Assembly (NCBI GenBank): GCA_017959645.1
Contig: JAGDAE010000296.1
Coordinates: 1 to 14,119, forward strand
Source of the DNA: Kiritimatiellia bacterium
GTDB lineage: Bacteria > Verrucomicrobiota > Kiritimatiellia > RFP12 > UBA1067
Direction of reading: 5' to 3'
Length of the DNA stretch: 14,119 nucleotides
Part shown: one piece after another, positions 1 to 7,578 of the stretch
Layout: the number at the start of each line of letters is the position of its first letter
Numbering within the stretch: the stretch's first letter is position 1
Made by a program: the position numbers and the translations under genes
Notes under the pieces: generated by a model
What the model saw: the letters and a program-made list of their open reading frames with translations, nothing else
Database searches by the model: none
What the model was told of the DNA's origin: nothing

Positions 1-615
1 CATCACCATCTCTTCCGGTATGCCGAGAAGCTTGCCCACCTTGCGCACTTCGTCCTTGTACAGATATTTCACCGGCTCGACCAGTCCGGCGAAACCGATG
101 TTCTTCGGAAGCCCTCCGACATTGTGGTGCGCCTTGACCGCCTTGTGACCGCCGACGCCGGATTCGATAATGTCGGGATAGATCGTCCCCTGCCCGAGAA
201 AATCGATCTTGCCGAGTTTCTTGGCCTCCTCGGCGAACACCTCCACGAATTCGCCGCCGATGCATTTTCTCTTAAGCTCGGGGTCGGTTATGCCCTTCGC
301 CTTCTTGAGGAACCGCGCCTCGGCGTCGATCTGGATAAGGTTGATCCCGAACTTGCCCTTGAAAACCTTCTTGACTTCCTTCGCCTCGTTGAGACGCATG
401 CATCCGTGATCGACGAAGACGCACGTAAGCTGCTTTCCGATCGCCTTTTGCAGAAGCACCGCGCACACCGAGCTGTCGACCCCGCCAGACATCGCGAGCA
501 GCACCTTCCGGTCGCCGACCTGCTTTCGTATGGCTTCGATCTCTTTTTTTATGTAGGCCTTGGCATTGAAGGTCTTGCCGACCTTTTGCAGACGCTCTTT
601 TTCTGCCTGGTTCAT
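1..615 (-). CDS. guaA: GMP synthetase ATP-pyrophosphatase subunit, split type (partial, 3' end off the window)
   Basis: This is the ATP-pyrophosphatase part of GMP synthase, which adenylates XMP and aminates it to GMP in the cytoplasm. The visible 205 residues carry the PP-loop SGGVDSS at residues 43-49, then CVFVDHG, the QGTIYPDIIES stretch and HHNVGGLPKN, all hallmark GuaA_C segments. The dimerisation domain lies beyond the window edge. The ATG at 613-615 has AAGGAA 7 nt upstream and only about 40 residues precede the PP-loop. The N-terminal glutamine amidotransferase domain of ordinary bacterial GuaA is therefore absent, as in archaeal two-subunit enzymes, and ammonia would have to come from a separate subunit. 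It starts 38 bp after the tyrosine autokinase gene on the same strand, with no promoter or terminator visible between them, so it is probably co-transcribed with the polysaccharide operon. Family assignment is very secure; the stand-alone architecture is read directly from the start region. Confidence 0.93.
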   Translation of the reverse strand, partial: MNQAEKERLQKVGKTFNAKAYIKKEIEAIRKQVGDRKVLLAMSGGVDSSVCAVLLQKAIGKQLTCVFVDHGCMRLNEAKEVKKVFKGKFGINLIQIDAEARFLKKAKGITDPELKRKCIGGEFVEVFAEEAKKLGKIDFLGQGTIYPDIIESGVGGHKAVKAHHNVGGLPKNIGFAGLVEPVKYLYKDEVRKVGKLLGIPEEMVM

Positions 616-653
616 TACCCGGTTCCTTTTTTGTGTTGTGTTCTGGGTTGAAA

Positions 654-3140
654 TCAGTCTTCGTCGATGAATTCCTCGTGCGGAATCTCTCCGGCCGGGC
701 GTTCGTCCGGCTTTGACTCGCCGGCGCCATCGGCGGCGACGACCTTCGCGGACGGCTTCGCGTCGCCCTTGGCGTCCTTGCCCGCCGCGGCTTTGCGCGG
801 ACGGTAGCCGTACCCGTACCCATAGCCGTACCCGTAGCCGTAGCTGCGGTGGGCGTTCGGATTGAACGCCGCGACGCTGGAGACGGTGACGTCGTTGACC
901 ACGACGCCGAGAATGTTCGCGCCGGCCTCGGTGAGCGAGCGCGAGCAGTACATGATCGGTTTGAAATGGGTGCGGTCGGGGCAGCACATGATGATCACCG
1001 AGTCGACCATGACCGCGAGCGAGACCACGTCGCCGACGACTCCGTACGGCGGCGAGTCGACGATCACGCGGTCGTAGTTGGAACGCGCCCACTCGAAGAA
1101 GTCCGAAACCACCGAGGACCCGAAGATCGACGAGGGGAACACCCCTTCAGGCGGCAGCGAACATATCACGTCGAGGCCGGGAACCGACGTCTTGTTGACC
1201 AGTGTCGCAAAATCGACGCTCGCGCCGCCGTTCGCCGCCTGCAGCACATGCGAAAAACTGCGCTCCTGGACAAGGTCGATTCCCCAGATTCTGGCCAGAC
1301 GCGGACGGCGCATGTCGAAATCAACATGCAACGTCTTCCTGCCGGCCTGTGCGTGGGAAATCGCAATCGACGACGAAGTGATCGTCTTGCCTTCGCCGGG
1401 CTGGGTCGATATCACCAGCAGACAGCGCGAAAGCGCCTCGTAGCGCGGGGAGTCGAGCAGATTGCGGAAGCCAGCCACCGCTTCGGAGAACTGCGAATAC
1501 TTGTCTTCGATCGCGAATTTCGCAACATGTTCGCGGCGTTTGCGGCGCACGTGCGGCAGAACCGCGAGAACCTTGAGCGCGAGACGGCCTTCGATATCGG
1601 AGAGGTTGACGACTGTGTCTTCGAGATTGTCGATCACCAGCACGAACACCACGCCAAGCGCCAGCGACAGGAATATCCCGGCCCCGAATATGATGATCGG
1701 ATTCGGAAGCACCGGCTTCGTCGGTTCGGTCGCCGGACGCCCCACACGCACGATTTCGTTGTTCGCCTCGGCCTGGATGCGCGATTCGTTTTCGTTCAGA
1801 ATCAGCCCCTCGAGAACGCGGTTGGCCACGCTGAACTCGGCCTCGAGCTGCTTGAGACCGGATTCCGCGAGCACGATCTGCTGCTCGGTGGAGGAAAGAT
1901 CGTTGCGCAGCTCGGTCTGCTTCGCGCGCAGGTTGGCAAGCTGGTTGCGCACCACCTGCAGCGTCGAGCGGCCGGTCAGAAGCGCGCGGTTGGACGCCTC
2001 GAGGAAACGCTGCTTGGAAAGTTCGAGCGCCTTCGACGCGGCGACGACTTCCGGATGGCTGTCGGTATAGGCGACCAGCAGCTTCTGGTATTCGCCGGCC
2101 GCGTCCTGGTAGGCGCGGTACTCGGTCGCGATTTCCTGCGCGCGCGGAACGTTCACCGCGAGATTGCCGTAGTTTTCCGGATCCTGCTGAACCGCCGAGA
2201 GCATCTTTTCCCATTCGACGAGCTGGGTCTCCTCCGTCTCGAGCGCAAGAATGTCGGCGGTGGTCTTTGACAGGCTCTGCCCGATCGTCTCGCGGTTCGA
2301 GCGCAGATTGTCCACCTTGTTGGCGGTTCTGAAATCGAGCAGCTGCTTGGCGATCTTGTCCACCTCGCGGCGTTTCTTGTCGACCTGGTTGTGTATCTGC
2401 GCGACCGCCTTGTCGCAGCGCAGCTTGTTCTCCTCGTCGGTGAACGCCTCGATCGCCTCGGCGTAGGCGTTCGCCAGCGACGCGGCGAGCGCCGGCGAAC
2501 GGGAGCGCAGCGTGATCGTTATGATCCGCGAATGGCGCTGGAGTTCGAGCTTCGAGTCGACCAGCGTCGAGATTATTTCGTCGTCGGCGACTGTGGACGA
2601 CTGGTGGGTCGACCGGTACTGCTGCACGATCATGGTGACGATCTTGTCGCTGCGCCAGTCGGAGAGGCGGGTGTTGAAGATTTCCTCGTAGTTGCCGCCG
2701 TAGTCCGGCATCGCCTGGTCGAGCACGTTGCCGTTGCGCATCGTAGTCGAGCGCATATCCATGGTGAATTCGCTCGTCGCCTGGTATATCGTCGGCGAAA
2801 TGCGGTATATCGCGAACGATATTATGAGACCGATCAGCAGAAAAACGAATACCGACAGCCACCGTTGCGAAATGACCCTGAACATGCGCCCGACGGTTAT
2901 GGTGCCGAGCATCGAACCTTCGCCCTCCGGCCCCTGCATGCTTCCGCCGTACATTCCGCCGTATGCCGCGCCATAGTAGGGAACGCCGCCGTACTGTCCC
3001 CCGCCGTAGTACATCGGATTTTTGCCCCCGCCGTAGTACATCGGGTTTTTGCCGCCGCCATAGTACATCGGACCCTTCCCGCCGTAGTACATCGGCCCGT
3101 TTCCGCCGCTGCTTCCGTAATAAAGTGGTTTGTCAGCCAT
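654..3140 (-). CDS. Wzc-like polysaccharide co-polymerase / bacterial tyrosine autokinase with Tyr-Gly repeats at both ends
   Basis: An 828-residue inner-membrane protein combining a Wzz chain-length domain with a cytoplasmic BY-kinase. In order: a Tyr/Gly-rich N-terminal repeat (residues 7-64, 15 Tyr); TM1 about 94-113; a periplasmic Wzz domain with long coiled coil (about 120-475); TM2 about 481-502 after PVLPNP; then the kinase. Walker A is TQPGEGKT at 579-586 (Lys585), Walker A' is LHVDFDMR at 604-611 and Walker B is VIVDSPP at 692-698 (Asp695). The activating EX2RX2R motif is degenerate (EAVAGFR, first Arg replaced by Ala). The C-terminus has seven alternating tyrosines (767-779), the usual autophosphorylation cluster, followed by a charged tail. 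In this family, cycles of phosphorylation and dephosphorylation of the Tyr cluster tune polymer length. The start at 3140 is 2 bp after the Wzy-like gene stop and has GGAG 8 nt upstream; longer in-frame extensions run through the Wzy gene and are rejected. Also alignable with GumC/ExoP proteins. Confidence 0.93.
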   Translation of the reverse strand: MADKPLYYGSSGGNGPMYYGGKGPMYYGGGKNPMYYGGGKNPMYYGGGQYGGVPYYGAAYGGMYGGSMQGPEGEGSMLGTITVGRMFRVISQRWLSVFVFLLIGLIISFAIYRISPTIYQATSEFTMDMRSTTMRNGNVLDQAMPDYGGNYEEIFNTRLSDWRSDKIVTMIVQQYRSTHQSSTVADDEIISTLVDSKLELQRHSRIITITLRSRSPALAASLANAYAEAIEAFTDEENKLRCDKAVAQIHNQVDKKRREVDKIAKQLLDFRTANKVDNLRSNRETIGQSLSKTTADILALETEETQLVEWEKMLSAVQQDPENYGNLAVNVPRAQEIATEYRAYQDAAGEYQKLLVAYTDSHPEVVAASKALELSKQRFLEASNRALLTGRSTLQVVRNQLANLRAKQTELRNDLSSTEQQIVLAESGLKQLEAEFSVANRVLEGLILNENESRIQAEANNEIVRVGRPATEPTKPVLPNPIIIFGAGIFLSLALGVVFVLVIDNLEDTVVNLSDIEGRLALKVLAVLPHVRRKRREHVAKFAIEDKYSQFSEAVAGFRNLLDSPRYEALSRCLLVISTQPGEGKTITSSSIAISHAQAGRKTLHVDFDMRRPRLARIWGIDLVQERSFSHVLQAANGGASVDFATLVNKTSVPGLDVICSLPPEGVFPSSIFGSSVVSDFFEWARSNYDRVIVDSPPYGVVGDVVSLAVMVDSVIIMCCPDRTHFKPIMYCSRSLTEAGANILGVVVNDVTVSSVAAFNPNAHRSYGYGYGYGYGYGYRPRKAAAGKDAKGDAKPSAKVVAADGAGESKPDERPAGEIPHEEFIDED
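2949..3122 (-). repeat. Imperfect tandem coding repeat (27/27/24 bp period) encoding MYYGG units
   Basis: Inside the 5' end of the autokinase gene, a 17-bp core, with one synonymous substitution in one copy, recurs at 3001, 3028, 3055 and 3079. The steps are 27, 27 and 24 bp. It encodes PMYYGGGKN-type units, flanked on both sides by further YYG/YGG variants (residues 7-64). The 3-bp multiple spacing keeps the frame, as expected for slippage-generated coding repeats. Confidence 0.9.
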
Positions 3141-3142
3141 GG

Positions 3143-4576
3143 TTACTTCTCCGTAGTTTCCTCGTCGGCGTTTTTCTTCGGGATGGGGAACGAACTCGCC
3201 GAAACCGCGATCAGCGGCCATGCAATAAGCGTAGCGTCCGGCCGCAGAACGGAAACGTCGCAAAAACCTCCGGCCGCCGCGATCGCGACAACCGCGACGC
3301 CAAGCCAGCAGACGGGGTTGGTCGCGCGCACGAACGAATGGAAAGAGCGTCCAAACGCTTCGATCGCCGCCTTTGCCAACCGGTGAAACCACGTCCACGC
3401 CAAAAGCGCCAACGGCGACACGAACAGCGCCGCGCCGATTATACCGCGCTCGGCCAGAAGCTGCCGCCAACCGTCCAGCGCCGTCTTCTGCAATGGCGGC
3501 AGAACCGCCCAAGCCGCGGCGTCAGCGCGGAATCTGATGTCCAGCGGGAACGACCCCAAGCCGGTTCCAAGCCACGGATTGTCCGACCACGCCCCGCTCG
3601 CTATGCCGGAGAGGACTGCACGGACGTTTTCGGTTTCGGCGGTGGAGAACGTCCAGACCATATACTCGGCGATTTTCGCCTGCCACATCTCCTCAGGCAG
3701 AAGCAGGACTACGAACACCGCCGGCAAAATCAGCGAAAAACCGCAGAAAATCAGGCACTTCGGAGCGGCGGAATAGGAAAGCTTCGCACCCGCGTAGGCA
3801 AGCGACACCGCGAGTGTCAGGACGGCGACCATCGCGAACGACGACGACACCCGCGCCGGAGCGAACAAAAACAGTCCGAGCGCGGACCCGCCGAGCGATA
3901 TCGGCAAGAATACCATCGCTTTTGTCCAGCGACGCTCGAACATGCCGGGCAACGCGCATATCGCCGCCAGAAAACACAGCCCGTAGGAAAATCCGCAGAA
4001 CGACGCGTCGGCGAGATCGCAGGCGGCAAGCGCGAGTATCCGCCCATTTCCGCAAAGCCCCAGAATCGCGGCGATTGCGGCGGAAATCCCGGCCGCCAGC
4101 GAAAGCACGAACAGAAACGCGATTCGCGCCGCCTTGCCAAGCGCGTGGCGGCACCCCTGCAGCAGTACGACAAGCGCAATTGCGGCCGCAAACGGAAGGT
4201 ATCCGGAACCGGCCACGCTCCCCGGCAGGATTTCGGCTGCGGGAGCGGACATCTTCCAAACGTAGTTCTCGGCGTCGTATGCCATCGCAATGCCGTCATT
4301 CGCGAACGCGGTCGCCGCCGCCGCCGCGAGAAACACGGTAAGCCAGAAGACCGGGTCTTTCGCAATCGCCCCCGCGACCCTAAGCCGCGCGTCGTGCAAC
4401 ATCTCGTCAAGCCTGCGCGACGGCTCCATCAGCACCCATATCGCCGCGAAGAGGGAAAGCCACAATACCGCGTTCGCTATCGCGTTCCCGGAGCAGAACG
4501 GGAATAGGAAGAGCGGCGCGACCGCCAAAATGGCCAAGTGCGCCGCAAGTCCGTACTTAGATATGAATTTCTGCAC
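3143..4576 (-). CDS. O-antigen polymerase/ligase-like membrane protein (Wzy/WaaL superfamily)
   Basis: A 477-residue, very hydrophobic inner-membrane protein with about 10-12 predicted membrane segments. Near the C-terminal half it has the segment SDNPWLGTGLGSF (residues 331-343), a large soluble-looking loop, then LLAERGIIG (373-381) followed by more membrane segments. This layout is characteristic of the Wzy_C/O-antigen ligase superfamily, whose members polymerise or transfer lipid-linked oligosaccharides at the periplasmic face. It lies between an outer-membrane barrel and a Wzc-like autokinase, so polymerase of the exported polysaccharide is the likely job. A WaaL-type ligase cannot be excluded because sequence in this superfamily is poorly diagnostic. 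The start is a GTG at 4574-4576, 1 bp after the barrel gene stop. No clear Shine-Dalgarno is seen, so initiation probably relies on coupling. The C-terminus is hydrophilic and charged. Confidence 0.82.
   Translation of the reverse strand: MQKFISKYGLAAHLAILAVAPLFLFPFCSGNAIANAVLWLSLFAAIWVLMEPSRRLDEMLHDARLRVAGAIAKDPVFWLTVFLAAAAATAFANDGIAMAYDAENYVWKMSAPAAEILPGSVAGSGYLPFAAAIALVVLLQGCRHALGKAARIAFLFVLSLAAGISAAIAAILGLCGNGRILALAACDLADASFCGFSYGLCFLAAICALPGMFERRWTKAMVFLPISLGGSALGLFLFAPARVSSSFAMVAVLTLAVSLAYAGAKLSYSAAPKCLIFCGFSLILPAVFVVLLLPEEMWQAKIAEYMVWTFSTAETENVRAVLSGIASGAWSDNPWLGTGLGSFPLDIRFRADAAAWAVLPPLQKTALDGWRQLLAERGIIGAALFVSPLALLAWTWFHRLAKAAIEAFGRSFHSFVRATNPVCWLGVAVVAIAAAGGFCDVSVLRPDATLIAWPLIAVSASSFPIPKKNADEETTEK
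3146..3152 (-). promoter_or_regulatory. Ribosome binding site that fixes the autokinase start
   Basis: On the minus strand GGAGAAG lies just before the ATG at 3140; the GGAG core is 8 nt upstream. It sits in the last codons of the Wzy-like gene, supporting the short start (MADKPL) over an upstream in-frame extension and indicating translational coupling. Confidence 0.75.
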
Positions 4577-4577
4577 T

Positions 4578-5828
4578 TCAGTACGTCAGGCGAAAACCGA
4601 GCGTACCGCGGAATCTGTCGTAATCGCGATCGGTGTTCCCCGCATTGCCAGTAAACCAGCAACCCTGGTATTCGGCGCGGCCGAACAGCGTGATGAAACG
4701 ATTGAGCGTGTAGTTGAGTCCGAAACGGGCGGAGAAGATGTCTTCGTCGTATTTGTACGCGCTGGCGTCGCTGAACGTGCGGTCTTCGTGGCGATAGGCG
4801 AAGTCGAGCGTCGAAGTGAGCTTGCCGCGTATCATCGAGTGCGCAACGCCCCACGAAACCGCGTCCACGAGAACCGCCGTTCCGAACTGGCGCTCCGACG
4901 GCTGGTAGTAGCGGCTGGCGAGAAGCATCGTGTTCCAGGTGTCGGAAAGTTTCCAGTTGAGCGAAAGCGCGTAGCTGGGGGTGTCATCCTTGTCGACGCC
5001 GCCGGCATAGTCGAAGTGGGTCCACCCGAAGAGGGCACGGTAGCTGATGCGCTCGGTCGCGCGCGAGGCTATGCCGCCCTGCACCGAATAACCCTTGGAC
5101 TTCGAACTGTAATGGCCGGAATTGTCGTAGTACTTCGAGTACCCGGAGCGATCTTTGTCGTTGTCCTGTTCGTACCACATGTAGTTGCCCGCGACAATTA
5201 TGTCGGTCCACTTCGAAAGCGCATAGCCGGCTTCGGCGCCGACGGTGATGCGCTTCCATCCGTAAAGGTTGGCGTACTTGGTCGCGCGGTTGGCGTAGTC
5301 GAGGTAGTAGTAGTTGGCATTGACGTCGGCATGCAACCGCTCGTTGAAGCGGCGCTCGGCCGCGCCGGAGACGAGGAACGTCTCGCGGTCGCGCCACAGA
5401 CCACGGCCGTTGTTCTCGGACTTGTCGTCGTCGGCGGCGATTTTCTGGTACTTTTCGCCGAAGAGAAGCGTCCAGCCCTTCTCGTCCGGCGCGGAATTCG
5501 CCCAGTAGAACTTGAGATCTTCTCCGTAGCTGTTTTCGTTGAGGCTACGGACGTAGCGGCTGTAGGCCGTGTAACGGTAGAACGCCGAAAGATCGACGCC
5601 CCAGTTGTCGCCCTTGTACGCGGCTCCGAAGCCGGGGGTTATCTCCCAGGACGAAACATGCTGCCCATGCTTCTGCTGGTCGGCATTGGAATCGTAGACG
5701 TAATTGAGCGAGACGTACGGCTTGATCGTCATGCGTTCGCCGATCTTGAATCCGCCAGGTCTATCCATCATTTCCGCGCCCGCGACGCAGCTGGCGAGAA
5801 CCGCAAAAAGCGAGATTGTCTTTTTCAT
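4578..5828 (-). CDS. Outer-membrane beta-barrel protein of the polysaccharide export operon
   Basis: A 416-residue secreted protein. The N-terminus MKKTISLFAVLASCVAGA is a typical signal peptide (cleavage likely after AGA, residue 18). The mature part alternates polar and hydrophobic residues and is very rich in Tyr, Trp, Asn and Asp, with turns every 10-15 residues. The last residues are FRLTY; a terminal aromatic residue is the usual recognition signal for beta-barrel assembly. The size would allow roughly 16-18 strands. It resembles the putative beta-barrel porins (BBP2-like) found in exopolysaccharide loci. Because the Wza-like protein of this operon is short, this barrel is the best candidate for the outer-membrane pore. 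The ATG at 5828 has AGAAGGG 8 nt upstream. Longer in-frame extensions would overlap the previous gene and bury the signal peptide. Barrel assignment is strong; the exact family is not. Confidence 0.82.
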   Translation of the reverse strand: MKKTISLFAVLASCVAGAEMMDRPGGFKIGERMTIKPYVSLNYVYDSNADQQKHGQHVSSWEITPGFGAAYKGDNWGVDLSAFYRYTAYSRYVRSLNENSYGEDLKFYWANSAPDEKGWTLLFGEKYQKIAADDDKSENNGRGLWRDRETFLVSGAAERRFNERLHADVNANYYYLDYANRATKYANLYGWKRITVGAEAGYALSKWTDIIVAGNYMWYEQDNDKDRSGYSKYYDNSGHYSSKSKGYSVQGGIASRATERISYRALFGWTHFDYAGGVDKDDTPSYALSLNWKLSDTWNTMLLASRYYQPSERQFGTAVLVDAVSWGVAHSMIRGKLTSTLDFAYRHEDRTFSDASAYKYDEDIFSARFGLNYTLNRFITLFGRAEYQGCWFTGNAGNTDRDYDRFRGTLGFRLTY

Positions 5829-5850
5829 GTTAAAAACCCTTCTTGTCTTA

Positions 5851-6879
5851 TCAGTAGATGGTCTGCCCCTGGTAGCCGCCAGGTTCCGAAGGCGAATCCG
5901 GACCGATCGTGCGCCCGCCGGGGCCGACCGGACGCGGATTGTCTCCGCGCGAAACCGGGGTTCCGCCGGGGCCGATTGCGTTGCCGTTTTCATCGTAGAC
6001 TACGCCGGAGCCGATCGTGCGCCCGCTGCCCTTGGTTCCGAGCCCGGTGTAGAGAACCGCGGTGTTGTAGAAGAACGGGACTTTGTTCATGCCGTCGTCG
6101 ATACCGCCGTTCAACTCTCCGGGAATCGCCCCGACGTCGGAAGCGAGCTGGAGCATCATCGATTCGGGAATCTGGATGGCGGCGAACTTGAGGACGAGCT
6201 GGAAGTCGGGTTCGTCGCCGGCGTCGGCGGCGGCGAGCATCGGGTCGTAGCTCTTCTCGCGCTCCTGGCCGAGCGCCGCCGGGAACCACTCGTTAGCGGC
6301 GAGATCGCGGGTCTTTTCATCTGGAAGAGCGGCTATCAGCGTGTCGGCAAGATCGGCAGGCGAACCGTTCGAAGCGCGCACGAGCATCAGCGCCGCGAAA
6401 GCGTCGCGGACGCCCGCGTTGTCTGCGGAAGCGTTGCGCTCCTGTATCTTCGCCATCGTCTGCTTGGCGATGTCGGCAAACTGCTCGTCGGTGTAGCCGG
6501 CGGCTGGATCGGAAGCGCGGTTGAACACGTTCGCCGCAAACTGCTCGTTGATCACCGTCAACGCTTCCGGCGGGACCGTCGCGAAGGTTTCGGCGAGCAT
6601 CGAAGGCAGATTGCCGGGCGCCGCGCCCTTCATCGCTGCGGTATTGGCATCGAGAAACTTCGAAATCTTCTCGGTCTCGCTGCCGGGCATGTTCGAAATC
6701 GCATCGTTGACATCTGCAAGGAACGAAACCTGATCCGCCGCGTCAAGCTGCGAAACGATTTCGGTCATTGCCGACGGATCGGAAATCGCGTCTCCGATTT
6801 TGGCGCGCGCGTCGGCCAGCGAAAGCGCAAGCACCGGCAACGTCGCCGCCGCCATCGCCGCAAGAATCAGTCTTTTCAT
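5851..6879 (-). CDS. Secreted protein of unknown function with Gly/Pro-rich tail, in export operon
   Basis: I do not recognise this 342-residue protein. It begins with a clear signal peptide (MKRLILAAMAAATLPVLALS). It then has a largely alpha-helical, Ala/Asp-rich body (about 25-280) and a low-complexity tail from about residue 283 rich in Gly, Pro and Asn. Within the tail GRTIG occurs twice (286-290 and 322-326), GPGG twice, and the protein ends QGQTIY. There is no lipobox, membrane helix or catalytic motif that I can see. The ATG at 6879 has AAAGGAAG 6 nt upstream. It lies 23 bp after the Wza-like gene and 22 bp before the barrel gene, so a periplasmic role in polysaccharide assembly or export is inferred from position only. 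Longer in-frame extensions overlap the Wza-like gene and are rejected. Confidence 0.8.
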   Translation of the reverse strand: MKRLILAAMAAATLPVLALSLADARAKIGDAISDPSAMTEIVSQLDAADQVSFLADVNDAISNMPGSETEKISKFLDANTAAMKGAAPGNLPSMLAETFATVPPEALTVINEQFAANVFNRASDPAAGYTDEQFADIAKQTMAKIQERNASADNAGVRDAFAALMLVRASNGSPADLADTLIAALPDEKTRDLAANEWFPAALGQEREKSYDPMLAAADAGDEPDFQLVLKFAAIQIPESMMLQLASDVGAIPGELNGGIDDGMNKVPFFYNTAVLYTGLGTKGSGRTIGSGVVYDENGNAIGPGGTPVSRGDNPRPVGPGGRTIGPDSPSEPGGYQGQTIY

Positions 6880-6902
6880 GTATTGCTTCCTTTCTTGATG
6901 CT

Positions 6903-7568
6903 TTAATACCACGTTTCCGGAACCCAGACGACATCGCCGGGTCTGAGAACCATATCCTTGTCGATACGGCCGTCTTCGCCGATTTCGTTCAGATCCACGT
7001 AAATCTTCCGCTGCGTGCCGTCGCGCTCGCATCTCGTGACGCGAACCCTGCTGCGGTTCGCGAACGGCTTCACGCCGCCGGCCATCTGCAACGCCTTTGT
7101 AACCGTAAGGTCCATCGTCGGAGGCATATTCACCGGCCCTTGAACCGCGACCTCGCCCATGACCGTGACCGTCCCGTATGGCGAGACCGCCGTCGAGCGG
7201 GCATCGTACGGCGCGAACATTACCGTCACTTGCGGCTGCTTGTAGTACACCGAGTATTCCTTGACCAGCTTGTCTTTCAGAGCCTCGAGTGTAAGCCCGT
7301 CGCACACCACCGAATGCTGCAACAGATGCGGAAGCGTGATCTCGCCGTTCTGGTCGACAAGCGCGTTCATCACTACCGGCTGCGACGCCAGAGACCCTAC
7401 CTGAACCACCAGCGCAATGCCGGGGCGAACCCGCGGGCCGTCCCACCATGTGGCGACCACCGACGTGTCTATCGGATCGTCCGGCTCGAACAGCTTCATC
7501 ACGGTGCGGCAACCGCATATGCCCGCAAGGGCAAACGCCAACGCCATACGTATATACATTCCTCGCAT
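6903..7568 (-). CDS. Short Wza-like polysaccharide export lipoprotein (OPX family)
   Basis: A 221-residue polysaccharide export protein. The N-terminus MYIRMALAFALAGICGC is a lipoprotein signal with lipobox ICG-C (modified Cys20). A polysaccharide-export domain follows (about 46-118: RPGIALVVQV, then DQNGEITLP), then an SLBB domain (about 131-217: VTVMGEV-QGPV, ALQMAGGVKPFA, LRPGDVVWVPETW). E. coli Wza is about 380 residues; this one stops right after the SLBB domain with no room for the C-terminal amphipathic helix that forms the outer-membrane pore. The barrel two genes downstream may replace it. It is first gene of the operon. The ATG at 7568 lies only 10 nt after the -10 box, so its leader would be about 4 nt. 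ATGs at 7559 and 7547 are alternatives; GAGGA is adjacent to the first of these and about 12 nt before the second. Confidence 0.88.
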   Translation of the reverse strand: MRGMYIRMALAFALAGICGCRTVMKLFEPDDPIDTSVVATWWDGPRVRPGIALVVQVGSLASQPVVMNALVDQNGEITLPHLLQHSVVCDGLTLEALKDKLVKEYSVYYKQPQVTVMFAPYDARSTAVSPYGTVTVMGEVAVQGPVNMPPTMDLTVTKALQMAGGVKPFANRSRVRVTRCERDGTQRKIYVDLNEIGEDGRIDKDMVLRPGDVVWVPETWY

Positions 7569-7578
7569 TTCGGCGCGT

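Noticed and set aside
849..2270. Plus-strand open frame of 473 codons
   Set aside because: Antisense to the Wzc-like kinase, which has intact motifs; product is Arg/His/Asp-rich without family features.
3001..3095. Short regularly spaced repeats considered as a CRISPR array
   Set aside because: Period is only 24-27 bp, spacers are 7-10 bp and similar to each other, and the repeat is in frame within a gene.
3141..3512. In-frame N-terminal extension of the Wzc-like autokinase up to 3512
   Set aside because: The extension runs through the Wzy-like gene in another frame, is Arg/Gly-rich nonsense, and a proper ribosome binding site sits before the ATG at 3140.
2963..4507. Plus-strand open frame of 514 codons
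   Set aside because: Arg/Pro/Gln-rich shadow opposite the Wzy-like and Wzc-like genes.
5829..5993. N-terminal extension of the beta-barrel protein to 5993
   Set aside because: It overlaps the secreted-protein gene and would place the signal peptide internally; a good ribosome binding site precedes 5828.
4290..6191. Long open frame of 633 codons on the plus strand
   Set aside because: Antisense to three well-supported genes; the product is Val/Arg-rich with no recognisable motif, typical of antisense frames in GC-rich DNA.
6880..7518. N-terminal extension of the secreted protein to 7518
   Set aside because: Covers most of the Wza-like gene in another frame; the signal peptide and ribosome binding site fix the start at 6879.
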